NCBI GenBank assembly: GCA_040375675.1
Contig: JBEIRY010000023.1
Coordinates: 1-22,971, forward strand
DNA: 22,971 bases
Reading direction: 5' to 3'
DNA from: CAIUSP01 sp040375675
GTDB taxonomy: Bacteria; Actinomycetota; Thermoleophilia; Solirubrobacterales; 70-9
In this document: positions 6,603 through 14,038 of the stretch, in pieces
Position numbering within the stretch: the stretch's first letter is position 1
How the letters are laid out: the number at the start of each line of letters is the position of its first letter
The notes under the pieces: generated by a model
Seen by the model: only the letters and a program-made list of their open reading frames with translations
Database searches by the model: none
What the model was told of the DNA's origin: nothing
Translations under genes and position numbers: made by a program

Positions 6603-7046
6603 ATGGCTCAGAAGACCACTACTCAGAAAGCAGCAGATGCAGCCCGTGCGGTTGCAACCAACCCTTATCTCCGGCGCTTGATCGAAGACGAGGAACTTCG
6701 CCGGAACATCCGCGACGCTTTCGACGCAGTGCGTGGCGCCGGTCAGAGAATCTACGACGAGCCTTCTCCCGCACGCGCGATCTTCGACGACAGCAAGATC
6801 CAGGACGAGCTCCGTAACGCAGCAGAGACTCTTCGTGATGCCTCCGATCAGCTGCGCGGGAGAAAGCAGAAGAAGAGCTTTGGCTTTGGCAAGGCGATCG
6901 TGGTTGCGATCGTCGGCGCGATTCTGGTGCTGGTTCTGAGTGAGACAGCAAGGCGCGCTGTTCTCGATCTGATCTTCGGCGCCGAGGAGGAGTTCGAGTA
7001 CAGCTCGACTCCTGCCCCTGAGAACGCCTCGGTTCCGAGCGCCTGA
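6603..7046 (+). CDS. Small single-pass membrane protein of unknown function
   Basis: 147 aa; no family recognised. Residues 1-91 are hydrophilic and helical (LRRLIEDEELRRNIRDAFDA, then a stretch with DELRNAAETLRDASDQLRGRK) and Lys/Arg-rich before the membrane, so this part should be cytoplasmic. One transmembrane helix covers about 96-113 (GKAIVVAIVGAILVLVLS), with a helix and a short acidic, Ser/Pro-rich tail beyond it. There is no signal peptidase site. The ATG at 6603 starts a natural N-terminus (MAQKTTTQKAADAARAV); the open frame extends to 6564 but nothing supports it. It follows lon by 48 bp and precedes a metallo-hydrolase. A scaffold or membrane-tether role is conceivable but unsupported. 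Confidence 0.78.
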   Translation: MAQKTTTQKAADAARAVATNPYLRRLIEDEELRRNIRDAFDAVRGAGQRIYDEPSPARAIFDDSKIQDELRNAAETLRDASDQLRGRKQKKSFGFGKAIVVAIVGAILVLVLSETARRAVLDLIFGAEEEFEYSSTPAPENASVPSA

Positions 7047-7059
7047 TCACCAGCTTGCT

Positions 7060-7064
7060 GGAGG
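7060..7064 (+). promoter_or_regulatory. Shine-Dalgarno GGAGG for the GTG-started hydrolase
   Basis: GGAGG(T) is eight bases before GTG 7073. This strong site decides the start and suggests the gene is translated from a message begun upstream, probably with the membrane-protein gene. Confidence 0.65.
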
Positions 7065-7072
7065 TTTGAATC

Positions 7073-7774
7073 GTGGCCAGCGTTCACGTCCTCATACCCG
7101 CCCAGAGATTCGTCTTCTCCGTCTCGGACGGCGAGTCAACCCAGAGTCCGGTCGAGAGTTCGGCTGAGGGCTTTGCCGCCTACAAGAAGCTGCAGGCAGA
7201 GGGCAAGAGCGCAGGGATGGTGGCCTTCCCGAACACCCTTCTGATCCGCGGCGAGCGTGACTATCTGGTGGATCCGGGGATGAATATGCAGGGAGCTCCG
7301 ATTCTGGGTGCGCTGGCTGATCTCGATGTGGATCCGAACTCGATCAAGGATGTGATCCTTACCCACCTTCACTACGACCACGCCGAGGCGCTCGCTGCTT
7401 GGCCGATGCGTCGCACCCTCGTCCACAAACTCGAGACCGAGGCACCTTATGCCCAACTCGTTGCCGGACAACTGGAGATGGCCAACCTCGATGTGGTGGA
7501 CGGAGAGGAGGGGGAGATCGAGCCGGGTATCCGCTGGATTCGAACCCCCGGTCACTGCGAGGGGCTGATCTCGATCTTGGTAGACACCGACGATGGTCTA
7601 ACCGTGATCGCCTCGGACTGCGTCGGTCCCCTGCCTGAGTATTTCGAGCAGATGGATCTGCCGGAGGACTTCGGGCCTGAGCGCGAAGAGTTGCTCGCCC
7701 AGTGGAAGAGGATTCGCGATCTCGACCCGAAGGTCGTGATCCCCGGGCACAACCCGCCTGTCACTTTGCGCTGA
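7073..7774 (+). CDS. Metallo-beta-lactamase-fold hydrolase (glyoxalase II / lactonase-like)
   Basis: 233 aa. The binuclear metal motif is THLHYDHAEAL (HLHYDH at 98-103), with His161 (TPGHCEGL), Asp182 (ASDCVG) and His226 (IPGHNPP), all required ligands present. This pattern suits the glyoxalase II / N-acyl homoserine lactonase / quorum-quenching branch more than RNase Z. The N-terminal 50 residues include a region (VFSVSDGESTQSPVESS) like that in cyclase- or lactonase-type MBL proteins. Substrate cannot be told from sequence; thioester, lactone and other small-molecule hydrolysis are all possible. It follows the small membrane protein by 26 bp and has its own strong GGAGG. Confidence 0.87.
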   Translation: MASVHVLIPAQRFVFSVSDGESTQSPVESSAEGFAAYKKLQAEGKSAGMVAFPNTLLIRGERDYLVDPGMNMQGAPILGALADLDVDPNSIKDVILTHLHYDHAEALAAWPMRRTLVHKLETEAPYAQLVAGQLEMANLDVVDGEEGEIEPGIRWIRTPGHCEGLISILVDTDDGLTVIASDCVGPLPEYFEQMDLPEDFGPEREELLAQWKRIRDLDPKVVIPGHNPPVTLR

Positions 7775-7807
7775 GCGCCAGCGGGTTTGGAGAGCGATCT
7801 GCCGGGG

Positions 7808-7830
7808 CGAGTTTGACTCGTCCCTAGACT
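7808..7830 (+). promoter_or_regulatory. Promoter region of the MMPL gene: TAGACT box with adjacent CGAGT inverted repeat
   Basis: The 66-bp gap before the exporter contains CGAGT-TTG-ACTCG (7808-7820), a perfect 5-bp inverted repeat, and then TAGACT (7825-7830), ten bases from the ATG at 7841. No ribosome site is visible. The repeat overlaps the zone upstream of the -10 and might be an operator; it is short enough to be chance. Confidence 0.4.
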
Positions 7831-7840
7831 CGGTTTTCAG

Positions 7841-10108
7841 ATGGCTGTCGGCAAGTCGAAATCGGGCAAGCGGACTAAAGCGAAGCCGCCGCTGGCAAGA
7901 CTTGCCGGCAGGATCTCCAGCCACCGCTGGTGGGTTCTTGGCGTCTGGATCGCGATCGTGGTGGCGGCGCTTCCGCTCTTCCTGCGCCAGTCCGACAACC
8001 TCACCGGTGGAGGGTTCGGCTCGCCGCGCAGCGAGGCGGCGCGCGCTCGAGCGGCGGCAGAGGCCAGCTTTCCCGATCACACCGGCTCGGGTATCGCGAT
8101 GGTGCTGGCTCCGAAAGCAGCTCAGACCTATGCAGATGCCGCGGCAACGCTGAGCGCGTACGGCCGGAAGCTCTCAGAGGTAGAGGGGGCGGGCTTCACA
8201 CCGCCGGCTCGTGCGGCGGGAATCACGGCACTCGAAGAGGGCGAGGTCGCGATCGTTCCGATCGACCTCAAACCAGGAGCGCCCGATGCGATCGACGTAG
8301 CCCATGACCTTCGCGACTCGATCAAGCTGGGTAAGGAGAATGAGGGCAGAGGCGTCACTCCCTATGTGGTTGGACAGCCGGCTATGTGGGCTGCGATGTC
8401 GGAACTCTCCCAGAGAGATCTCAAGAAGGCCGAGGCGATCGGCTTCCCGATCATCGCGATCGTCTTGATAACGGTCTTCGGCACGCTGATAGCCGCGTCG
8501 CTTCCATTGCTCTTGGCCGCGTTCGCGGTGATCGTCACTGGAGCGTTCGTCTACTTGATCTCGTTCGGGCTGGATATGTCGATCTTCGTCTCGAACATGG
8601 CGACGATGATCGGCATCGGGGTGGCCGTCGACTACTCGCTCTTCATCCTGGCGCGATACAGACAGGCGATCCGGGCCGGACGAGGGCGCGATGCAGCCCG
8701 CGCAGAAGCGCTTTCCACCTCGGGTCTTGCCGTGACCTTCTCGGGGTTGGCGGTGATCGTTTCACTCGCGGGTCTGTGGCTGGTCGACAACCGGACACTG
8801 CAGTCGATGGCTCTCGGGGCGATGATCGTGGTCGCGGTGTCGATCTTGTTGGCGGTCACTTTGTTGCCGGCCTTGATCGCGATATTCGGCCACAGGGTCG
8901 AGGGCGACGGAAAGATCAAGGAGTGGGTGCTGAGCAGCCTCTCGCGCCTCGGCTCGAAGTTGCGAAGAGGCGATTCGGACAGGGAGTCGTTCTGGCACCG
9001 ATGGTCGCACCGGGTGATGGAGAGGCCGGTAGTTGCCGTCGTGCTGGTAGTCGCGCTGCTTGCGGCTTTGATTGCGCCCTCTATATGGATCAAGACCGGA
9101 AACAGCGCTTTGGAGCAGATGCCGAAGGACTTCGATGCTCGCGTGGGTACGGAGATCGCGCTCGAGACGACCGGTGAGGGCTTCGACCGGATCGAGGTGG
9201 TTGCCTTCCTTCCGGCAAGCGGCCCAGCAGCTAGTGTCGCTGCGACCAAACTGGCCCGCCAGATCAGGCAGCAACCAGGTGTCACTTCGGTAAGTGAGCC
9301 ACTCGTCAACGGAGACCGCGCCTTGATCGAGGTATCCGATGCTGCAAAAGCAGCCGAGTCGCGTGCCTCTGAGAGGCTGGTCAACCGCCTGCGTGAGCAG
9401 ACGGTCCCCGCCTGGCAAGCAGTCTCGGGCGGACGGGCGCTGGTGGGCGGTGAGCCCGGAGCGGCTTTCGACAACCGCAACCAGATCGCTGATTCGATGT
9501 GGAAGATCTTTGCCTTCGTGCTCTGTCTCTCCTACCTCGTGCTGTTGGTGCTCTTCCGCTCAGTGATCCTTCCGCTGAAAGCGATCGCGATGAACCTGCT
9601 CTCGATCGGTGCTGCCTACGGAGTGCTGGTGGTCGTCTTCCAGTGGGGGTGGCTGGATGTCCTGCCAACGTTTGAGTCGAAGGGGGCGCTAGAGGTGATG
9701 ACTCTCCCTTTGCTTTTGGCTGTCGTGTTCGGCCTCTCGATGGATTACGAAGTCTTCTTGCTCTCCAGGATCAAGGAGCGCTACCTGGCCCACGGCGACA
9801 ACAAGCGCGCGGTAGCAGAGGGTCTGGAGGCAGGCGCTTCTACGATCTCGTCGGCCGCGCTGATCATGGTGCTGGTCTTTCTCACCTTCGTCTTCACCGG
9901 CGTTGCCTCGATCAAGGAGATCGGACTCGGTTGCGCGGTGGCGATCGCTTTCGATGCCACGATCGTCAGGCTGGTGTTGGTGCCGGCCACGATGCAGTTG
10001 CTCGGGAGCTGGAACTGGTGGATTCCTGGTTGGCTAGACCGAGTCCTTCCGCGCATACCGCTGGAAGGTGCCGATACGCGGCCTGCCCGCAAGAGCCGGA
10101 AAGCCTAG
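7841..10108 (+). CDS. MMPL-family (RND superfamily) transporter
   Basis: 755 aa. Inner-membrane exporters of lipids, siderophores or drugs in actinobacteria, driven by proton flow. A basic N-terminus (1-28) precedes TM1 (29-48). An extracytoplasmic loop (about 50-195) is followed by five helices (about 200-349), a cytoplasmic loop (350-393), TM7 (395-414), a second outer loop (415-550) and five helices (552-720): 12 in all, the duplicated RND plan. The paired motifs GVAVDYSLFILARYR (260-274) and FGLSMDYEVFLLSRIKERY (630-648) carry the membrane Asp-Tyr pairs of MMPL proton relays. Size is that of the shorter non-MmpL3 members without a long C-terminal domain. Substrate is unknown. Convergent with phoD, 15 bp between stops. 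Confidence 0.94.
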   Translation: MAVGKSKSGKRTKAKPPLARLAGRISSHRWWVLGVWIAIVVAALPLFLRQSDNLTGGGFGSPRSEAARARAAAEASFPDHTGSGIAMVLAPKAAQTYADAAATLSAYGRKLSEVEGAGFTPPARAAGITALEEGEVAIVPIDLKPGAPDAIDVAHDLRDSIKLGKENEGRGVTPYVVGQPAMWAAMSELSQRDLKKAEAIGFPIIAIVLITVFGTLIAASLPLLLAAFAVIVTGAFVYLISFGLDMSIFVSNMATMIGIGVAVDYSLFILARYRQAIRAGRGRDAARAEALSTSGLAVTFSGLAVIVSLAGLWLVDNRTLQSMALGAMIVVAVSILLAVTLLPALIAIFGHRVEGDGKIKEWVLSSLSRLGSKLRRGDSDRESFWHRWSHRVMERPVVAVVLVVALLAALIAPSIWIKTGNSALEQMPKDFDARVGTEIALETTGEGFDRIEVVAFLPASGPAASVAATKLARQIRQQPGVTSVSEPLVNGDRALIEVSDAAKAAESRASERLVNRLREQTVPAWQAVSGGRALVGGEPGAAFDNRNQIADSMWKIFAFVLCLSYLVLLVLFRSVILPLKAIAMNLLSIGAAYGVLVVVFQWGWLDVLPTFESKGALEVMTLPLLLAVVFGLSMDYEVFLLSRIKERYLAHGDNKRAVAEGLEAGASTISSAALIMVLVFLTFVFTGVASIKEIGLGCAVAIAFDATIVRLVLVPATMQLLGSWNWWIPGWLDRVLPRIPLEGADTRPARKSRKA

Positions 10109-10123
10109 GAGAGGTACTTCAGC

Positions 10124-11839
10124 TCAGCGCTTCGGGATGACCAGCGAGGCGCAAGCAGCGCGCGGGTTGCTGTCACCGGCAAACTCGGTGGTCTGGTCTC
10201 CAGCGCCGTCATAGAAGTCGATTGTCATCTGCGTCGGTCCAACCGTCACCTGGCCGAAGCTGAACTGGTCGGTGGAGTCGCACTGCATGCCCATTCCGGG
10301 GCCGAAGACGCCTGCTCCGGGCGGGGCTGGCGCCTTGAGGAAGACCTGCTGGATCAGGTTGCCGACATCCGGCGTGCCGGTGGCGGCGTCCATCTCTTCG
10401 CCGTAGTTCATGGTTGCGATCGGGCCAACCGTTGCCTCGGAGATGTTGGAGTTCCTGACTGTCGGCAACGTGGCGAAGCGAACGTTGTTGACCAGGGTCG
10501 CGTGGACATCGGTGCTCAGCAAGACCGTGTTCTTGATCTTGTTGAGGGCAGTGAGTACCTTCGTGCGCTCTGCGGCGTAGCCCTCCCAGCGGTCGTACGG
10601 AAGGGCGTAGTACTGCTGCATCGGAACCTCGTTCATCACGACCTTGAAGGTTGCCTTGGAAGACTTGATGTCCTTGAGGAACTTCGCCAACTGCGCCTTG
10701 CCGAGCATCGTCCGGGACTTGCTGTTGATCGAGGCCACGCATGCCTTCTTGACCGGGTTGCGGAGCTGGGCGACCACCAACCCGAAGGTGTTCCTGGTCG
10801 AGCTCGGTGCGGTTGGTGCGAGGTCTGGGCTGCCTTCATTCAGGCAGGCAGCCAGCTCATCAGAGGATGCGCTGCGGAATGAGCGCTCGTCGAGGAAGAA
10901 GAGCTCGAGGTTCTTGCCATAGCGAACATGGCGGTAGAGGCCTGTCCGCTTGTTGTAGGAAGCCGGCATGTAGGTGCGGAAGGCCTTCACTCCGTTCGCG
11001 TACAACTGCTTGGTCGGGATGTTCACACCCAGCTGACCCGGAGTTTCCTTGGGAGAGAAGTCGTTGATGAACTCGTGGTCGTCCCAGTGGTTGAACACCG
11101 CCTGACTTGCGCGGAAGGCCCGGTATGCCGGCATCTCGAGGTTGGTCGTGTACTTGTCCCACTTCTGCGAGACGGTCAGCGCCGGTTCGGTGACGCCGGG
11201 GACCTCGGAATCGGAGTAGATGGAGTCGCCCATGATGATGCTGAAGTCGTTGCCCTGTTGGCTCATCTGGTCGAGGACTTCGAAACTGTTCCAGTAGGCA
11301 CCGTTGTCGTTTCCGGGCGTCGGGTTGGTCGGCGACGGCGAGGCATCCATGTCGCCGGACCAAGCGAAGTGCACCGGCATGGTCGCGTTCGGAGAAGGAG
11401 CGGTGTTGAAGTAACCGGTGTCGCTCGTCCAACCGCCGTTGCCGCAGAAGCGATAGGTGTAGTTGGTGCTCGTCGTAGGCAGGCCGGTCACCTTCACTTG
11501 AGCGGTCAAGTCGTTTGCGGTGGTGGCGTTGGTCAGGGCGATCCACTCCACGGCCTTCCGCTGCTTGGCCGCAGCGGCTACGCCGGACTTGGTCAGAACG
11601 CAAGAGAGGAAGTCACCGCTACCGGTCTTCCGGGCCTGGACCATCACCGGACCGGCCGAGGCCGCCTTGACCCAGAGAGTCGCGCTCGAGGTACCCGGCT
11701 CGGTAGCGGTCACGTTGCCAGCCATCGCTACTCCATTCGCCGAGGCACTGCTGACGGCGAAAGCGAGGCAGGCTGTGGCTGCGGCTCCGGCAACGAATGC
11801 GACCCAGCCCCTGCGGCTGATTGAACTCTCCCCTGACAT
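10124..11839 (-). CDS. phoD: Secreted PhoD-like alkaline phosphatase / phosphodiesterase
   Basis: About 570 aa. Extracytoplasmic metallophosphatase releasing phosphate from phosphoesters. The N-terminus SRRGWVAFVAGAAATACLAF (9-28) is a twin-arginine-type signal, ending near SSASA-NG. An Fn3-like PhoD N-terminal domain covers about 37-148. The catalytic domain shows SGDMD (162-166), MGDSIYSD (204-211), FNHWDDHEFIND (250-261), LDERSFR (317-323) and LSTDVHATLVNN (442-453). These Asp/His/Asn residues bind the Fe/Ca cluster in PhoD of B. subtilis. A GTG at 11842 gives one extra residue; ATG 11839 is used here. No Pho box was identified. It lies downstream of the R2lox-SCP2 gene on the same strand with a 55-58 bp gap and a TACACT box of its own. 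Three cysteines or more in the mature part could form disulfides. Confidence 0.93.
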   Translation of the reverse strand: MSGESSISRRGWVAFVAGAAATACLAFAVSSASANGVAMAGNVTATEPGTSSATLWVKAASAGPVMVQARKTGSGDFLSCVLTKSGVAAAAKQRKAVEWIALTNATTANDLTAQVKVTGLPTTSTNYTYRFCGNGGWTSDTGYFNTAPSPNATMPVHFAWSGDMDASPSPTNPTPGNDNGAYWNSFEVLDQMSQQGNDFSIIMGDSIYSDSEVPGVTEPALTVSQKWDKYTTNLEMPAYRAFRASQAVFNHWDDHEFINDFSPKETPGQLGVNIPTKQLYANGVKAFRTYMPASYNKRTGLYRHVRYGKNLELFFLDERSFRSASSDELAACLNEGSPDLAPTAPSSTRNTFGLVVAQLRNPVKKACVASINSKSRTMLGKAQLAKFLKDIKSSKATFKVVMNEVPMQQYYALPYDRWEGYAAERTKVLTALNKIKNTVLLSTDVHATLVNNVRFATLPTVRNSNISEATVGPIATMNYGEEMDAATGTPDVGNLIQQVFLKAPAPPGAGVFGPGMGMQCDSTDQFSFGQVTVGPTQMTIDFYDGAGDQTTEFAGDSNPRAACASLVIPKR

Positions 11840-11847
11840 CACGGGGG

Positions 11848-11853
11848 AGTGTA
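11848..11853 (-). promoter_or_regulatory. -10 box TACACT before phoD
   Basis: On the - strand TACACT (11853-11848) is five bases before GTG 11842 and eight before ATG 11839. There is no Shine-Dalgarno. This suggests phoD has its own promoter in addition to any read-through from the upstream oxidase gene. Confidence 0.45.
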
Positions 11854-11897
11854 GCCAGACGACTGGCGTTTGTGGGGTCTTCTGTCGAGCCTTGTGC

Positions 11898-13232
11898 CTA
11901 AGCGGCGAGAACCGGCTTCGGCTTGGGGAATATCTGGCCGAGGCGCTTGAGCTGACGCAGCGAGCCGTGCGTTTTGACTTTGCGGGTCAGCATCGCCTTT
12001 CGCATGTCGGCGCCGTGCATCGAGACCTGGATCCAGTCCGCCCAGCTCGCCTCGATCGTCAGCTCAGGTTTGGTGGCGGTTCCTTGAGTTGCAGCGGTCG
12101 AGCCATTGTTCACGCTGAGATACCAGGGTTCTGCGTCGGAGAACTTCCACTGGATGGTCATTGGAGTCTCGATCGCATCGGTGTGTGCACTCCCGGCGAC
12201 CATGTCGAAGAAGTCGCGCTGTACCTCGGGAGAGAAGCGCGGGTTTGGATCGGGTGCACCGATGACCCCGGCCTTCAACAGAGCGATCTGACGTACAGCC
12301 CGCTCTTCGTACGAGAGGCCGGTGTCGACCGGGTAGGTGCCCGGCGGCATCTCATCGACCGGGAACCCGGCCGCCTTCCACTTCATGTCCATCGAGCGCA
12401 TGCCCCAGGCGTACATCTCCTCGAGGGTGAAGCCGTAGCAGGTGTTGTACTCCTCGTTCCAGCCCGGCGGGACGAAGACGTCGGCGACGTACTTCATTAC
12501 TTCCTTGAGCAGATCAGCTACGGCCGCTTTGCACTCTTCTGACTCGGCGAAGAGCTCGGAGAGGATCTTCACCCCGAATCCGATGTGGCGCTGCTCGTCG
12601 CGTGCGACATGGGACATGCCCTCGCTGAAGCCGGGCATCGTGCCGCTCTTGACGAAGTAGTCCTCGATGAAGTGCTGTCCGGGCTGAGCGAGCGTTCCCT
12701 CGATGATCATGTGGTAGAGCGTGATCGCCTGGGCGAGCTTCGGCAGTGAGTGATCGCGGCGCAGTTGATCGCACATCAGCTCGAGCCGCTCGAACACTCC
12801 GCGGTATCCCCAGTTGAACTGGGACTCGGTGAAGGCCAAGCGGGCGGAGGTCGAATCGCCTGCACCCAGGACCTCGTCGAAGAAGCGATCGAAGAAGATC
12901 GCGTGGCGGGCCTCGTCGACCTGCTGGGTGGCGAGGAAGTACTTCTGCTCCTCCTTCGGCGCGGCATCGATATAGGGGGAGAGGCCGTCGGTGACGGCGT
13001 CTTCGCCGTAGAAGAACATCGAATAGGTGCGCAGACCGGCGGTGCGCTGCATCTCGGTCAGCGACCTCCAGCCGTCGAGGTCCTTGGAGAAGTCGATATC
13101 CATCGCCGACCAGTTGTTCTGCTCCCAGCGTCGATAGAGGTCCTGATAGGAGATCTGGCTGCCCTTGCGTGCCGATACATCGTCTTTAGGCTTCGTCTCG
13201 GTAGCTGCGGCTGCTGTTGCGGTCGGCTCCAC
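11898..13232 (-). CDS. R2-like ligand-binding oxidase fused to a C-terminal SCP2 lipid-binding domain
   Basis: 444 aa. Residues about 30-330 are an R2/ferritin-like helical bundle. The six metal ligands are visible: Glu77 (FYGEDAV), Glu107 and His110 (VDEARH), Glu178 (IIEGT), Glu213 and His216 (RDEQRH). The first ligand is Glu, not the Asp of many RNR R2 proteins. Val80 (Glu77+3) and Tyr173 (Glu178-5) occupy the places of the Val-Tyr cross-link described in Geobacillus and mycobacterial R2lox, which hold a Mn/Fe centre and a bound fatty acid. Residues about 340-436 match SCP2: MTIQWKFSDAEPWYLSVNNG, later PELTIEASWADWIQVSMHG and the MLTRKVKTHGSL strand. So an oxidase appears joined to a lipid carrier; reaction unknown. 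GTG 13232 has AGGAG seven bases upstream. Divergent from tetR, with a palindromic operator between them. Confidence 0.88.
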   Translation of the reverse strand: MEPTATAAAATETKPKDDVSARKGSQISYQDLYRRWEQNNWSAMDIDFSKDLDGWRSLTEMQRTAGLRTYSMFFYGEDAVTDGLSPYIDAAPKEEQKYFLATQQVDEARHAIFFDRFFDEVLGAGDSTSARLAFTESQFNWGYRGVFERLELMCDQLRRDHSLPKLAQAITLYHMIIEGTLAQPGQHFIEDYFVKSGTMPGFSEGMSHVARDEQRHIGFGVKILSELFAESEECKAAVADLLKEVMKYVADVFVPPGWNEEYNTCYGFTLEEMYAWGMRSMDMKWKAAGFPVDEMPPGTYPVDTGLSYEERAVRQIALLKAGVIGAPDPNPRFSPEVQRDFFDMVAGSAHTDAIETPMTIQWKFSDAEPWYLSVNNGSTAATQGTATKPELTIEASWADWIQVSMHGADMRKAMLTRKVKTHGSLRQLKRLGQIFPKPKPVLAA

Positions 13233-13239
13233 TTGGCCT

Positions 13240-13244
13240 CTCCT
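13240..13244 (-). promoter_or_regulatory. Shine-Dalgarno AGGAG for the R2lox-SCP2 gene
   Basis: On the - strand AAAAAGGAG ends seven bases before GTG 13232. This fixes the GTG start and means the transcript has a leader, unlike many neighbours. Confidence 0.65.
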
Positions 13245-13289
13245 TTTTCTATCGCGATTAGTTGTAGTGCTTTAGTCGCTTGGTCAGCA

Positions 13290-13311
13290 TAACTGACTGC
13301 TGGGTCAGTTA
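13290..13311. promoter_or_regulatory. 22-bp palindromic operator for the TetR regulator
   Basis: TAACTGAC (13290-13297) and GTCAGTTA (13304-13311) are perfect 8-bp inverted repeats with a 6-bp centre. A third half-site GTCAG at 13283-13287 forms another inverted pair with CTGAC at 13293-13297. The palindrome lies between the divergent tetR and R2lox-SCP2 genes and runs into the TAGAGT box of tetR. Length, symmetry and place are typical of TetR-family operators. Confidence 0.8.
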
Positions 13312-13315
13312 GAGT
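13310..13315 (+). promoter_or_regulatory. -10 box TAGAGT of tetR, overlapping the operator
   Basis: TAGAGT begins on the penultimate base of the 22-bp palindrome and is 13 bases before the ATG at 13329. A repressor on the palindrome would cover this promoter, which suggests autoregulation. Confidence 0.45.
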
Positions 13316-13328
13316 AGCAGTTGTTCAG

Positions 13329-13985
13329 ATGGAAAACGGAGTCGAAGACAAGAACAAGCAGCCGAAGCGCCGAATGCCGGCGGCGGACAGGCGCGAGAAA
13401 ATCCTCGAGGCCGCTCGTTTGGCCTTTTCCGAAGCTGGCTACAGGGATGTCTCGCTGAAATCGATTGCCACCAGGGCCGGCGTTTCGAAGGCACTTCTCT
13501 ACGAACACTTCGATTCGAAAGTCGCCCTATATGAGGCCATCCTCGAGGTTCATGGAGCCGAGCTGTTGGAGGCAATCGAGACCGCGGTGCACACCTCCGA
13601 GTCGGTAGAGGATCGGGTCAGGGCCGGGATCGAGGCCTTCCTCGCCTTTGCCGAAGACCGCCGCGGTTCGTGGCGGATCATCTTCGGCGTGGTTCCGGAT
13701 CCCGCGGTGGTCAGGGCTCAGGAGGCATTGAGAGATCGCATCGTCGGTGCGATCGCCGCCATCGTCGAAGAGGAGGTACTGATGGTGCGACCGGACCAGC
13801 CCGAGCATCAGCAGTTTGCCGCGATGCAGGCCCAGCAGACGCTCGGAGCGATGCGCGCGCTCTCGGATTGGTGGGATCGCAACCCCGGGGTGCCGCGAGA
13901 GATGGTGCTGGACGCAGCGATGGACTTCGTCTGGCTCGGTGGCGAGCGGCTCAGTCGAGGCGAGCGCTGGTCCGAGTCGCTCTAG
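13329..13985 (+). CDS. TetR/AcrR-family transcriptional regulator
   Basis: 218 aa, standard length. The helix-turn-helix domain spans about 20-68: RREKILEAARLAFSEAGYRD, then VSLKSIATRAGVSKALLYEHF with the recognition helix at VSKALLYEHF, then DSKVALYEAIL. The remainder is the all-helical ligand-binding and dimer domain, with no conserved ligand motif I can assign. The gene is divergent from R2lox-SCP2 and the operator lies between, so it most likely represses that gene and itself; a lipid or acyl-CoA effector would fit the target but is inference. A second in-frame ATG at residue 16 could be used. Convergent with glycyl-tRNA synthetase. Confidence 0.93.
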   Translation: MENGVEDKNKQPKRRMPAADRREKILEAARLAFSEAGYRDVSLKSIATRAGVSKALLYEHFDSKVALYEAILEVHGAELLEAIETAVHTSESVEDRVRAGIEAFLAFAEDRRGSWRIIFGVVPDPAVVRAQEALRDRIVGAIAAIVEEEVLMVRPDQPEHQQFAAMQAQQTLGAMRALSDWWDRNPGVPREMVLDAAMDFVWLGGERLSRGERWSESL

Positions 13986-13991
13986 GCTCTG

Positions 13992-14038
13992 GGCGCCTCA
14001 GGCCCTGGCTGGCGGGGACCAGGGCTCATCGAGGCGCC
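13992..14038. terminator. Two-tier hairpin between tetR and glyQS (possible bidirectional terminator)
   Basis: GGCGCCTC (13992-13999) pairs with GAGGCGCC (14031-14038). Inside it GCCCTGG (14002-14008) pairs with CCAGGGC (14019-14025), leaving a 10-nt loop and a small asymmetric internal bulge. The structure begins seven bases after the tetR stop and includes the synthetase stop codon. No T-tract follows on either strand, so any termination would not be of the classic type. Confidence 0.5.

Noticed and set aside
10928..11824. A 298-codon + strand frame opposite phoD
   Set aside because: Val/Gly/Arg-rich translation without motifs, fully antisense to a well-supported phosphatase.
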